From Moraxella canis (GTDB lineage: Bacteria > Pseudomonadota > Gammaproteobacteria > Pseudomonadales > Moraxellaceae), in contig NZ_MUXT01000004.1 in the NCBI RefSeq assembly GCF_002014965.1, positions 138,428-202,427 of the forward strand: DNA of 64,000 nucleotides, read 5' to 3'. Below are positions 11,921 through 20,838 of this stretch, in pieces. The notes under the pieces are model-generated. The model was not told where the DNA came from. It was given only the letters and a program-made list of their open reading frames with translations, and made no database searches. Made by a program: the position numbers and the translations under genes. Position 1 is the first letter of the stretch. Each line of letters opens with the position of its first letter.

Positions 11921-11952
11921 AACGCCCCTTAATGTTTTGTTATATTATATCA
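11910..11952 (+). promoter_or_regulatory. Two Zur-like operator boxes
   Basis: Box 1, TGTTATATAATAACG at 11910-11924, fits the TGTTAT-N3-ATAACA Zur consensus at all but the last base. Box 2, TGTTATATTATATCA at 11938-11952, has one mismatch in the right arm. Box 1 overlaps the -10 element and box 2 covers the early transcript. Zinc repression through Zur is established for neisserial znuD; here it is inferred. Confidence 0.65.
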
Positions 11953-11967
11953 TATTATGAGGGCATC

Positions 11968-14706
11968 ATGACAAAAAAACCACTTGTATGCGCGATATTG
12001 GCGGCTTTTTCATTACCAGCGATGGCTCAAACTGAGTTGACAGATGAACCAACGGTTGTTTTGGATGAAGTTTTAGTGACTTCTCAAGCCAGCCAAAATT
12101 CAGGATTTGCATTTAATAATACCAAAAAAGCCAGTGATGTCACTGTGACAAGAGATAAGCTAAAACACCGTTCTGCCACGCTTGGCAATGCCTTGGCAAA
12201 TGAGCTGGGCGTACACAGCAATCCTTTTGGTGGCGGTTCATCAGCGCCTGTGGTACGCGGACAAGAGGGCGTTCGGCTGAAGATTTTACAAAATGGCACA
12301 GATGTCATCGATGTGTCCTCTATGTCGCCTGATCATGTGGTGGCAGCCGATACGCTTTTGGCTGAGCGAGTGGAGCTAGTGCGTGGCGCCAATACGCTAC
12401 TTTATAGCACTGCATCGCCTGCTGGGGTGATCAATGTGGTTGATGGTCGCATTCCTGAGCGTATGCCTGAAGGGACTATCCATGAAAATATGGAAGGCGA
12501 GGCGATTTTACGATACAACACAAACAGTAACGAAAAAGTCGCTACCGCTGGCGTTACCTTTGGTGTGGGTGAGAATGTCGCGGTGAGAGTTGAGGGCTTG
12601 AGCCGTAATGCTGATGAGTATAAAGTGCCACATTTTCAAGCCGATAAGATGCTAGATTATTTACCAGGCAGTGAAAATAAATCTACCGTTGGTATGGTGG
12701 GTGTGTCTTATATTGGCGACAGAGGCTTTATTGGCGCATCTTATAGCCGCCGTAAAGATCGCTACGGCATTCCAGGTCATATCCACTGTGACAGTAAGCG
12801 TGAGCACTTTATTAAGTGGCATGATCTTTCAAAATCCAATTATTATCTGCCCATTTATCCACATTTGATGGAAGATGAGGATATTTATGACAATCCACAT
12901 ACACATTGTAGCCATGATCATGAAGATCATGTAGGTGAGCACAATCCAACAGGCGTCCCTGTGAACCATGAGCACCATTCGCCTTGGATCGATATGGAGA
13001 CGGATCGCTACGATATTCGCGGCGAGCTGCGCCAGCCGATCACAGGCTTGGATAAGGTTAAATTGAGTCTGACTTATGCTGACTATTATCATGATGAAAA
13101 AGACGCAGGTAACGAGCAAACCTTAGATAATTTTAAGCCATCTGAACGACAGACGACGGTAGATCGAGGCTATGCCAGCTCCATTTTTACCAAAAAAGGG
13201 TTTAATAGCCGCTTGGAATTTTATCACACCCCGACCGAGCGCTTATCGGGTATGATTGGTGTGCAGTACCAAGATCAAAAATCCAGCGCAGGTGAAGCGT
13301 ATCTGCCAAGCTATTTTGAGTCAGAAGAAGAGTGGCAAAAAGCCCAAAGCCAAAATATCAACCAATATCGCCCATATTTATTGGTGCCTAATACCAATAA
13401 AAGTTTCAGCGTATTTGGGCTTGAGCAGTTTAAATTGGATAATTTAACCTTTGAGGTGGCGGCGCGCTACGAAAAACAAAAAACACCGATTGATTATGAG
13501 CAGCATTTGCTTGATCATGCTTTGGAGTATTTTTTGAGTAAGGCGCAGGTCAAAGCACCTGATCATCCTGATTTGAGCACTTATAAGCAAAGTGCTGTAT
13601 CCTACGCAGGGACGGCGCTGTGGGGCATTACGCCTGAGTATCGCTTGTCGTTTACTTATTCGCATAATGAGCGTATCCCATCGCCGATGGAGCTGTATTA
13701 TCAAGGCGGGCATTTGGCGACCAGCTCATTTGAGCATGGCAATAAAAATCTCACCAAAGAAAAATCAGACAACTTTGAGATTGGGCTGACGCATACAGGC
13801 GATAAACTGAGCTACAAAGGCAGTGCTTATTATAGCGATTTTGATAATTATATTTTTAATGAAAATATCGCCAAAGAAGGCAATCTTTATATGCGCCGCT
13901 ACAATCAAACCACTGCTAAGTTTTATGGCTTAGAAGGTGAGATGACTTATCAGCCGAATATGAATCACAGTATCACGCTCTTTGGCGATATGGTGCGTGG
14001 CAAAATCGGCGCTTTGCCAGATGTTAAGGGCAGACTCATGCACGCTGGCAGAAAATGGGTGTATTTTGACGATGACATCAAAGAGATGACAGTGGATGAA
14101 TATGGTGACTATGACAATACCAGTGATTTGACCTGCAGCTCAAAAACGCCTGAAGAATGGGGGCAGATTAATGAATATAATGAATGTAGTACAACCATCA
14201 ATGTCTATAAAAATGGCACAACCATCGCTGGAGAAGAAGATTACGACCGCTTGGCTCGCCATGCGACCAATGCACCGCGCGTACCACCGAGCCGCTTAGG
14301 ATTGCGCTGGCAAGGTTATTTTGGTGATAACTGGTCAGCCAATGCTGAGTTTAGCCATGTGTTTTCACAAAATAAAGTGACCACTTCAACCATCGCCATC
14401 AAGCCTGAATTCAGACGCCCAGAAGGCTGTGAGCGCATCGACAGCGACTGTGTGGTGAGCGAATATGGCAGCGAAAATAATCCTTTGACCATGCAGCCGC
14501 GTTATGTGGTAGAAAATAAAACCGCAGGTTATAATCTGCTCAATCTTGGCGTGGATTACAATAATGTGTATAAAAATGTGGATTATACGCTGTCTTTGCG
14601 CGCCAATAACTTGCTTGATGAGCAAATCTATGTTCATAACTCATTTTTACCATTTGTGCCGCAAATGGGGCGTAATGTGACCTTGGGACTGACGACGAAG
14701 TTCTGA
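11968..14706 (+). CDS. znuD: ZnuD-like TonB-dependent zinc receptor
   Basis: Outer-membrane receptor for zinc (and possibly heme) uptake. Start ATG 11968 is chosen because GAGGG precedes it and a signal peptide (MTKKPLVCAILAAFSLPAMA) begins there; an upstream ATG at 11932 only adds 12 residues. The 912-residue protein follows meningococcal ZnuD block for block: plug GGGSSAPVVRGQEG, LLYSTASPAGVINVVDG, GDRGFIGASYSRRKDRYGIP, NDYHHDEK-like DYYHDEKDAG, and the end QMGRNVTLGLTTKF. A His/Asp-rich surface loop (HCSHDHEDH near residue 312 on) matches the zinc-capturing loop of ZnuD. It is longer than the meningococcal protein owing to larger loops with extra Cys pairs. Confidence 0.92.
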   Translation: MTKKPLVCAILAAFSLPAMAQTELTDEPTVVLDEVLVTSQASQNSGFAFNNTKKASDVTVTRDKLKHRSATLGNALANELGVHSNPFGGGSSAPVVRGQEGVRLKILQNGTDVIDVSSMSPDHVVAADTLLAERVELVRGANTLLYSTASPAGVINVVDGRIPERMPEGTIHENMEGEAILRYNTNSNEKVATAGVTFGVGENVAVRVEGLSRNADEYKVPHFQADKMLDYLPGSENKSTVGMVGVSYIGDRGFIGASYSRRKDRYGIPGHIHCDSKREHFIKWHDLSKSNYYLPIYPHLMEDEDIYDNPHTHCSHDHEDHVGEHNPTGVPVNHEHHSPWIDMETDRYDIRGELRQPITGLDKVKLSLTYADYYHDEKDAGNEQTLDNFKPSERQTTVDRGYASSIFTKKGFNSRLEFYHTPTERLSGMIGVQYQDQKSSAGEAYLPSYFESEEEWQKAQSQNINQYRPYLLVPNTNKSFSVFGLEQFKLDNLTFEVAARYEKQKTPIDYEQHLLDHALEYFLSKAQVKAPDHPDLSTYKQSAVSYAGTALWGITPEYRLSFTYSHNERIPSPMELYYQGGHLATSSFEHGNKNLTKEKSDNFEIGLTHTGDKLSYKGSAYYSDFDNYIFNENIAKEGNLYMRRYNQTTAKFYGLEGEMTYQPNMNHSITLFGDMVRGKIGALPDVKGRLMHAGRKWVYFDDDIKEMTVDEYGDYDNTSDLTCSSKTPEEWGQINEYNECSTTINVYKNGTTIAGEEDYDRLARHATNAPRVPPSRLGLRWQGYFGDNWSANAEFSHVFSQNKVTTSTIAIKPEFRRPEGCERIDSDCVVSEYGSENNPLTMQPRYVVENKTAGYNLLNLGVDYNNVYKNVDYTLSLRANNLLDEQIYVHNSFLPFVPQMGRNVTLGLTTKF

Positions 14707-14728
14707 TTTGATTGAGTTTGATCAATAA

Positions 14729-14765
14729 AAATCACCCTAAGATCATCTTGGGGTGATTCTTATTC
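14729..14765 (+). terminator. Terminator after znuD
   Basis: Stem AATCACCCTAAGAT / ATCTTGGGGTGATT with one G-T pair, followed by a T-rich stretch. Confidence 0.75.
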
Positions 14766-14794
14766 AAATGCATGGATAAATCTAACAAGCAACA

Positions 14795-14836
14795 AAAAGC
14801 CCTTATTGATTTGATATCAAAACAATAAGGGCTTTT
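14795..14836 (-). terminator. Terminator of the tRNA cluster
   Basis: Perfect 14-base stem AAAAGCCCTTATTG / CAATAAGGGCTTTT with a 14-base loop, just after the tRNA-Asn 3' end on the minus strand. Symmetry means it may also stop plus-strand transcripts from znuD. Confidence 0.85.
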
Positions 14837-14842
14837 AAAATA

Positions 14843-14918
14843 TGGCTCCCCAACCTGGGCTCGAACCAGGGACACACGGATTAACAGTCCGATGCTCTAC
14901 CGACTGAGCTATTGGGGA
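14843..14918 (-). tRNA. tRNA-Asn (GTT)
   Basis: A 76-base cloverleaf with encoded CCA: acceptor TCCCCAA paired to TTGGGGA, D-arm GCTCAGTCGGTAGAGC, anticodon loop CTGTTAA, T-arm with GGTTCGAGCC. It lies four bases from the next tRNA and is last in a three-tRNA transcript. Confidence 0.97.
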
Positions 14919-14922
14919 ATGA

Positions 14923-14998
14923 TGGTGGGTCGTGCAGGATTCGAACCTGCGACCAATTGATTAAAAGTCAACTGCTCTACCAACTGAGCTAACGACCC
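14923..14998 (-). tRNA. tRNA-Lys (TTT), copy 2
   Basis: A 76-base cloverleaf with encoded CCA: acceptor GGGTCGT paired to ACGACCC, anticodon loop CTTTTAA, T-arm GGTTCGAATCC. It is identical over its length to the copy at 15019-15094. Confidence 0.97.
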
Positions 14999-15018
14999 TT
15001 AGCGAGTACTAGAATCAA

Positions 15019-15094
15019 TGGTGGGTCGTGCAGGATTCGAACCTGCGACCAATTGATTAAAAGTCAACTGCTCTACCAACTGAGCTAACGACCC
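15019..15094 (-). tRNA. tRNA-Lys (TTT), copy 1
   Basis: First gene of the three-tRNA cluster on the minus strand, identical to the copy downstream; only 20 unrelated bases separate the two, so the duplication covers the gene and not the spacer. Confidence 0.97.
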
Positions 15095-15237
15095 ATTGAT
15101 CTAGTCGGATACGGTATTCCATATCGCTAACGTGGTGCATATTATACGCAAAAATTTTTTGATTGCAAGTGTTTATTTTCAAAAAATGTCAAAAAAATGA
15201 AAATTTGACTAAAATCTCAATTTTTGCCTTGAGTGCT

Positions 15238-15266
15238 AAAAAAAATCCCAAGCAAAAGCTTGGGAG
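15238..15266 (-). terminator. Terminator after the MliC-like gene
   Basis: On the minus strand CCCAAGC-ttttg-GCTTGGG style hairpin followed by a run of eight T, 14 bases past the stop codon. Confidence 0.85.
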
Positions 15267-15279
15267 GATGGTTAGCCAA

Positions 15280-15651
15280 TTAAAGTGCTTCACACGAGAC
15301 ACCGATGGATGCGCCCGTAGCGTCGGTGAATGTAAAGTAAGCAGTGCTTGCTTTTTGGTGCCATTCGCCGCCGTGACCAAAGAAACCTTCGGTGTTCACA
15401 TAGCGCTCGCCTGAGGCAGATGGCGTGTGATTGAGGATGGCGGTCGCATTTTGGTGACTGATGATGGTCAGCTGTCTTCTGCTTGTGCCTGCTGGGCTGA
15501 CTGCGACACTGATGCCATTTTCGCACTCAAATCGCTGGGTTTCAGTAGGTTTGGTGTTGGGTGTGGTGGGCGCGGATGTTTTGGTGTCGGTAGCTTGGCA
15601 GCCAGCTAGTACAGCCGTTGCACAAATACTGGCAATCAGTGAGTTTTTCAT
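15280..15651 (-). CDS. mliC: MliC-family lysozyme inhibitor lipoprotein
   Basis: A 123-residue lipoprotein. Signal peptide with lipobox LAGC (lipid Cys18), a Thr/Pro linker, then a small beta domain from about residue 41. FECENG near its start and GVSCE at its end provide Cys43 and Cys120, the disulfide pair usual in C-type lysozyme inhibitors; SASGERYVN, GGEWHQK and AYFTF match the family's SGxxY and W-x-K-x-x-x-A/Y blocks. It would protect peptidoglycan from host lysozyme at the outer or inner membrane. A good AGGAGG-type site precedes the ATG. Single-gene unit with its own terminator. The symbol is by family, not by proven activity. Confidence 0.8.
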   Translation of the reverse strand: MKNSLIASICATAVLAGCQATDTKTSAPTTPNTKPTETQRFECENGISVAVSPAGTSRRQLTIISHQNATAILNHTPSASGERYVNTEGFFGHGGEWHQKASTAYFTFTDATGASIGVSCEAL

Positions 15652-15770
15652 AATAACCTCCTTGGAAAAACGATCATATAAGCATTCATCACAATGCCTG
15701 ATTTGAGTATTTTAGCATAGCATTTTTAGTATCGCTATGGCGTCTTAGGTGATGAATCTGGGGTGAGCCA

Positions 15771-15821
15771 AAACGACTATTTAAAGATATTAAGTTAAAG
15801 ATATTAAGCAAACGACTATTT
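15771..15821. repeat. Short nested direct repeats at the 3' end of macB
   Basis: AAACGACTATTT occurs at 15771-15782 and 15810-15821; AAAGATATTAAG occurs at 15783-15794 and 15797-15808, with a weaker third copy of the second unit ending near the macB stop codon. It looks like a decayed tandem duplication. Confidence 0.6.
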
Positions 15822-15828
15822 TTAGGTA

Positions 15829-17820
15829 TTAAGTATGGCGATTTAGAGCATCGACAGGATTTAGGCGTGCTGCATTTCGCGCAGGTAAAAACCCAAAAAT
15901 CACCCCAATCATCATTGAGCAGGCTAAGGCGGCAGCGATTGATAAAGGCGAATAGATGACCTGAAAATTCTCGCCGCCAAAGCGATTGATCACGCTACCA
16001 ATGGCATAGGCTAAGCCCACGCCAAGTAAGCCGCCAAGAATACACACCAAGACAGCTTCGATCAAAAACTGCTGTAAAATATCACTTTGGCGCGCACCGA
16101 CTGCCATTCTTACGCCAATTTCGCTTGTGCGCTCTGTGACTGATACGAGCATGATATTCATCACGCCGATGCCGCCGACGACCAAGGAGATGATGGCAAT
16201 CGATGAGATGAGTAAGGTCATCGTGCTGGTCGTGGACTCGACCGTTTGGCGGATTGAGTCGGTATTCATGATGCTAAAATCATCTGTACCATGCCGTGCT
16301 TCGATGAGGTCGCTGATGGCAGTTTCTGCGACAGCTGAGGGCGTATCTTCATCGATGAGTACCACAAACCGATCAATGTAACTTGTGCCCAATATCCGAT
16401 GCATGACGGTGGTATGGGGCATGTACAGCTGAGGGGTATTGGTTTGGCGACCAAAGCTCGTGTTCTTTTTGGATAAAACACCAATGACTTGACCGGGCAC
16501 ATTACCCACTAAGATGACTTCACCGATGGGATTGCCTTCGCCATTAAAAAACGCTTGATAGGCGTTGTGATCCAAAATGATGTCTTGGGTGAGATTTTGG
16601 ACATGATGATCACCAAAACCTTGTCCAAGCATCAGTTTTTCACCTGTGACTTCAAGATAATTTTGACCGACGCCATTGACGCTTGCATTGGTTTCGATGT
16701 CTTTATATCGGGCGATGACAGAGCTGTCAACCTGAGGGCTGACACTTTTGGCGTAGGGCTGTGCGGCGACGGCATCTGCATCGGCAGTGGTGAGATTATC
16801 ATACCCAAAACGCCGCCTTGGATCCCCAAACGGATAGCCGTCATTGACCGTGATGGTATTTGTACCCAGTTGATTGATATCAGCTAGGATTTTTTGCTGT
16901 GATCCTTGACCCAATCCAACGATCGAGACGACAGAGGCGATGCCAATGATGATCCCAAGCATGGTCAATAAGGTGCGCATTTTATGGGCTTTTAATGCGT
17001 ATATGGACATTTTGAACGCTTCTTTTAGGCGATCAAAAACGCCTAATAATGCACCAGAAGTTTGGGGATGCTCAGAGGCGCTGCTTTGCAAGGCTCGTTG
17101 GCGGTCGGCATTGGATGTGTAGTGATCATCGATCACTTGACCATCTTTAAGTTCGATGACGCGGTCGGCTTGCTGGGCTAAGCTTGGGTCGTGCGTCACC
17201 ATGATGATGGTATGACCTGCTTCTTTAAGCCTGTGCAAGATGGTCATCACATCGATCCCTGAGGCGCTATCTAGCGCGCCTGTCGGCTCATCAGCTAAGA
17301 TGATATCACCGCCATTCATGAGCGCTCGAGCGATTGACACGCGCTGCTGCTGACCGCCTGACAGCTGGCTGGGTCGATGATGCGCTTTATCGCCCAAGCC
17401 CAAAGCGGTCAGCAGCTCTAAGGCTCGCTGCCGACGCTTGGCGGTCTCCATGCCAGCATAGACAGCAGGCACGGTGACATTATCTTGAGCGCTGATATCG
17501 CCAAGCAGATGATAGCGCTGAAAAATAAAGCCAAAGTGTTCGCGGCGTAATTTGGCAAGCGCTTCGGAATCTAAATCGTTTACCGAGCGACCATAAATAA
17601 AATATTCGCCCCCACTGGCTTGATCTAGGCAGCCTAAAATATTCATCAAAGTGGACTTGCCTGAGCCAGATTGTCCAATGATAGCCACCATCTCACCTTG
17701 ATAAAGCCTCAAGGTGATACCATGCAAAATGCGTATCGAGGTTTCCCCTGTCGAAAAATCACGAACCAAATCCCTGATTTCAATCAGCGGTGTCTTGGGC
17801 GGTGATGCTGGTATTGTCAT
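15829..17820 (-). CDS. macB: MacB-type ABC efflux transporter, ATPase-permease
   Basis: Inner-membrane component of a MacAB-TolC tripartite pump (macrolides, peptides, other amphiphiles). The 663-residue protein starts with an ABC ATPase: Walker A GQSGSGKST (around residue 53-61), signature LSGGQQQR, Walker B DIILADEPTGALDS. The C-terminal half has one membrane helix (near residue 285), a large periplasmic domain, and three closing helices, the MacB fold. VGGIGVMNIMLVSVTERTSE is the conserved FtsX-like coupling block. The start is 9 bases after the macA stop, so the genes form an operon; no TolC gene is in the window. Confidence 0.93.
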   Translation of the reverse strand: MTIPASPPKTPLIEIRDLVRDFSTGETSIRILHGITLRLYQGEMVAIIGQSGSGKSTLMNILGCLDQASGGEYFIYGRSVNDLDSEALAKLRREHFGFIFQRYHLLGDISAQDNVTVPAVYAGMETAKRRQRALELLTALGLGDKAHHRPSQLSGGQQQRVSIARALMNGGDIILADEPTGALDSASGIDVMTILHRLKEAGHTIIMVTHDPSLAQQADRVIELKDGQVIDDHYTSNADRQRALQSSASEHPQTSGALLGVFDRLKEAFKMSIYALKAHKMRTLLTMLGIIIGIASVVSIVGLGQGSQQKILADINQLGTNTITVNDGYPFGDPRRRFGYDNLTTADADAVAAQPYAKSVSPQVDSSVIARYKDIETNASVNGVGQNYLEVTGEKLMLGQGFGDHHVQNLTQDIILDHNAYQAFFNGEGNPIGEVILVGNVPGQVIGVLSKKNTSFGRQTNTPQLYMPHTTVMHRILGTSYIDRFVVLIDEDTPSAVAETAISDLIEARHGTDDFSIMNTDSIRQTVESTTSTMTLLISSIAIISLVVGGIGVMNIMLVSVTERTSEIGVRMAVGARQSDILQQFLIEAVLVCILGGLLGVGLAYAIGSVINRFGGENFQVIYSPLSIAAALACSMMIGVIFGFLPARNAARLNPVDALNRHT

Positions 17821-17829
17821 CGGTTATCC

Positions 17830-19170
17830 TTATCGCATCATCGATCTGCCAGAGTTTCTGGGTCTGCCTGAGCTTGGTTCGCCTGACGCTTCGCCGATGA
17901 CGATGACATCGCCTTCACTGAGCCCTGATATCACTTGAGCATTTACGCGATTATTCATGCCGATGACTACTTCGACTGGTGTAGCAAAGCCATCTTGATC
18001 AATGATACGCACGGTGGTTTTGCCGTCGCTCTCTTCGATGGCGGCGGCGGGGATGACGAGGACATTTTTTGCTTGGTCAATGATGATATTGACTTGGGCG
18101 GTCATGTCAATGCGAAATTTGCCTTCGGCATTATCCACATCCAAATAGCCAATATAATATACCGCGCCATCAGTGCTGCTTGAGCTACTCATCGTTTCTG
18201 GGGCGGGCTCAATACCTGCCAAAATGGCATCGTACTGCTGATTGGGATTGCCGATGATATTAAATCGTGCTGGCATTTGGGGATGGATATTGACCACATC
18301 AGCTTCAGAGATTTGGGCATTGATACGCACGCGGCTTAGGTCAGCAAGCGTCACTATGGTAGGGGCTGACTGATTGGCATTGACTGTGGTGCCTTGTTTT
18401 TGGCTCACCGAGACCACAGTACCATCCATTGGGGCGCGAATGGTGGTGTAGCTTAGATCTTCTTCTGCGGTTGCGACATCATTTCGTGCTTTGGTGATGG
18501 CGGCTTCTTGACTATGGATGGCAAGCTTTGCATTAGTGACTGCGGTGAGTGCGTTTTGATAATTGGCTTGGGCGGTGGCAAGCGCGCCTTGGGCTGCCAA
18601 GACTTTGGCGTGAGCTTCATCATATTCTTCACGGCTTACAGCGTCTATGTCAATGAGATTTTGCAGCCGCTCAAAACTTTGTTTGGCACGATTTAATTCA
18701 GCTTGCTTAGTATCAACAGTCGCTTGAGCGCTCACGACTTCACCTTGGCGACTGCGTAAATCTCCATGAGCTTGGTTTAGGCTTGCTGTGGCTTGACCAA
18801 GGGTCGCTTCGGCATTAGACAGGACATTTTTTTGCTCAACTTGGCTGATCTGTGCGATGATGTCGCCTTGTTTGACAAAATCGCCGACATCCACATGCAG
18901 TCGCACAATCTCTCCTGACACCTGAGCGCCAACCTCAACCGTTTGGATGGCTTTGATTTTGCCAGAAGCCATCACAGTATTTTCAATATCACCCAAGCGG
19001 ACTTCAGTGGTGAGGTATTCGGGCGGAGTGGGTGCTGGATTGAGTTTTTGATAAATAAAAACAATCAAAAGCACTGTCAGCACCGCGATCACCAGCCATT
19101 TGATGGGCGAGCGTAATTTAAAAGATCTTTTTGAAGAAGGTATGAACGATGACATGTGTAAATCCAACAA
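17830..19170 (-). CDS. macA: MacA-type periplasmic adaptor protein
   Basis: Periplasmic membrane-fusion partner that activates MacB and docks on TolC. Near the N-terminus one membrane anchor (WLVIAVLTVLLIVFI) follows a basic stretch. A lipoyl/barrel-hybrid domain (VEVGAQVSGEIVRLHVDVGD) is split by a long coiled-coil hairpin rich in Ala, Gln and Glu, then the second half (IRAPMDGTVVS) and beta-barrel domains follow. The TTG start at 19170 has AGG seven bases upstream; an ATG five codons later (19155) is the alternative. The 446-residue length is slightly above the norm. Gene order macA-macB is canonical. Confidence 0.92.
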   Translation of the reverse strand: MLDLHMSSFIPSSKRSFKLRSPIKWLVIAVLTVLLIVFIYQKLNPAPTPPEYLTTEVRLGDIENTVMASGKIKAIQTVEVGAQVSGEIVRLHVDVGDFVKQGDIIAQISQVEQKNVLSNAEATLGQATASLNQAHGDLRSRQGEVVSAQATVDTKQAELNRAKQSFERLQNLIDIDAVSREEYDEAHAKVLAAQGALATAQANYQNALTAVTNAKLAIHSQEAAITKARNDVATAEEDLSYTTIRAPMDGTVVSVSQKQGTTVNANQSAPTIVTLADLSRVRINAQISEADVVNIHPQMPARFNIIGNPNQQYDAILAGIEPAPETMSSSSSTDGAVYYIGYLDVDNAEGKFRIDMTAQVNIIIDQAKNVLVIPAAAIEESDGKTTVRIIDQDGFATPVEVVIGMNNRVNAQVISGLSEGDVIVIGEASGEPSSGRPRNSGRSMMR

Positions 19171-19312
19171 AAACCTGCAAAAGCGCTTTGAATTTTATCC
19201 AAACATAAAGCTATGATAACAAGATTTTGTTTATAAAAAATCAAATAATGTTGTTATTTGTATGCCTGCTAAGGCGTTGGTGGATTTTGGGTGTGATTTG
19301 ATCACCAAACAG

Positions 19313-20329
19313 TCACACGCTGACACCACAAATTGATAATACCAGCCTGCGAATCAATCGCCATGCGTTGTCTTGGCTGAGTCCTTTGATGGTTTTATCA
19401 ATGTCATAAACTTCGGTGAGCCAGTGAGAGATCATGCCATCAGAGACTAAATTTGCAAGAGTTTGATAACTAAAGACTTTGTTACGCCAAATGCCAAGCT
19501 TTTGGGGGTCTTGACCATTTCTTAGGGCGGCGATGAGATGAATGTCTTTTGATATTGCCCATAAAATAATGCTGGGTGCGGTATCGGTTTGGTGAAGATA
19601 GTCAATGATTTTTAGGCATTGATTGGGCTGCCTTTGGATTAGCGCATCAGATAAATCAAAAACACTGAACACACCACCTTCAGATAGAAGTGTACTAAGA
19701 TCAGGAATATCGATCACCGCAGGCGGTGACTGGCTAGGCAGGGTATGAACATAAGACAGTCGCCACAGCGTCTGATAAGCGGTCAATAAATCGTGCTGAG
19801 TATGGCTCATGAGCATCTGCCATGCGTCAGCGGTGAGCGAAAGCCCAAACTCTTGGGCTTTGGCGGTTAAAAGGGCGCGCCGCTCAGATTCGTTTTGGAT
19901 GGCGCCATGGACGATCAGTCCATGTTGGTCAAACAGCTTAAAGGCTTTGGTGTTTTGAGATTTTTTATCTTGTTTGGGTAAAAGCCAAATCAGGTGATGT
20001 GAACTGGCACCGGCTTTGACATCATTGGCAAAGTCTGCTAATTGGCTTAAGACGGCATCGTCAGGCTTATGCTTACCGCTGATGATAATGGCGCTAGATT
20101 CCCCAAAGAGTGACAGTGAATCAAGTTCTTGGGTGGCTTCTTGCCAACTTTTGGGGGAGGTGAGGTCAATGCGCTTGATCACTTGATGATTGGCTTGCCA
20201 AATCGGACGGCACGCATCAATGAGCCACTGAAGAATCAGCGGCTCGTCAGAGTGTGACAGCCATAAACCGCTCAGCGTCATGGCAGGATCTTTGAGGGAT
20301 TCAGCAACTGCCAAAAAGCGCTTTTGCAT
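19313..20329 (-). CDS. holA: DNA polymerase III subunit delta
   Basis: Clamp-loader subunit that opens the beta sliding clamp. The 338-residue protein has the family organisation, with an early EQPLIL-like segment (SDEPLILQWLID), SLFGESSAIIISG and the middle helical part ending in LWRLSYVH. It starts two bases past the lptE stop. The leuS-lptE-holA order is conserved across gammaproteobacteria and supports the call, since delta is poorly conserved in sequence. Confidence 0.92.
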   Translation of the reverse strand: MQKRFLAVAESLKDPAMTLSGLWLSHSDEPLILQWLIDACRPIWQANHQVIKRIDLTSPKSWQEATQELDSLSLFGESSAIIISGKHKPDDAVLSQLADFANDVKAGASSHHLIWLLPKQDKKSQNTKAFKLFDQHGLIVHGAIQNESERRALLTAKAQEFGLSLTADAWQMLMSHTQHDLLTAYQTLWRLSYVHTLPSQSPPAVIDIPDLSTLLSEGGVFSVFDLSDALIQRQPNQCLKIIDYLHQTDTAPSIILWAISKDIHLIAALRNGQDPQKLGIWRNKVFSYQTLANLVSDGMISHWLTEVYDIDKTIKGLSQDNAWRLIRRLVLSICGVSV

Positions 20330-20331
20330 GG

Positions 20332-20838
20332 CTAGGGCGTATGAGTCTGACTGCCAAGCGCATAGTACTGCTCAGCGATGCGATGCGCCAAGCTGTTTTG
20401 TAGCCATACCTTGACAATTTCGCCTTGCTGATCGCTGGTCGCTACACTGGCTTCATTATATTGATAGCTGCGCTCAGTTTGCACCACTTTGCGAATGGTT
20501 TGACCATTCATCTGATAGATGACATCAGCAGTCAGCACTAAGCGAATTTCGGATAATACGCCAAGCAGCTTATATTCACGATATCGCAAATTATTGACTT
20601 GAATCTGATGGGCGGCGCTGGCGTCACTCACCACACCAAGCTGAGCCAACTGTGTCTCAAGCTTGGGTTTGAGCGCATAACCAACAGCGCTACTTTCAGT
20701 CACGATATTGACATGGTCATAAGTCGGCGCCAGCTGAACGCCCGTATCGCTGACACCGCGTAGACCAAACCCGCAGGCAGTCAGTGACATTAAAGTCAAT
20801 GCCATCACGCCTGCTTGCATCATGGATTTTATTTGCAT
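20332..20838 (-). CDS. lptE: LPS-assembly lipoprotein LptE
   Basis: Outer-membrane lipoprotein that plugs the LptD barrel and helps insert lipooligosaccharide. The ATG at 20838 overlaps the leuS stop (TGATG) and gives 168 residues with signal peptide and lipobox LTAC (lipid Cys22), followed at once by GFGLRG, the usual mature N-terminus of LptE. The body has the expected alternating beta strands and helix. Tight coupling with leuS and holA suggests translational linkage. Confidence 0.92.
   Translation of the reverse strand: MQIKSMMQAGVMALTLMSLTACGFGLRGVSDTGVQLAPTYDHVNIVTESSAVGYALKPKLETQLAQLGVVSDASAAHQIQVNNLRYREYKLLGVLSEIRLVLTADVIYQMNGQTIRKVVQTERSYQYNEASVATSDQQGEIVKVWLQNSLAHRIAEQYYALGSQTHTP

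Noticed and set aside
14843..15094. tRNA cluster as an integration site of a mobile element
   Set aside because: No integrase, no partial tRNA repeat beyond the full second tRNA-Lys copy, and ordinary genes on both sides.
15163..15706. Plus-strand frames opposite the MliC-like gene
   Set aside because: They are shadows of the lipoprotein gene, which has lipobox, ribosome site and terminator.
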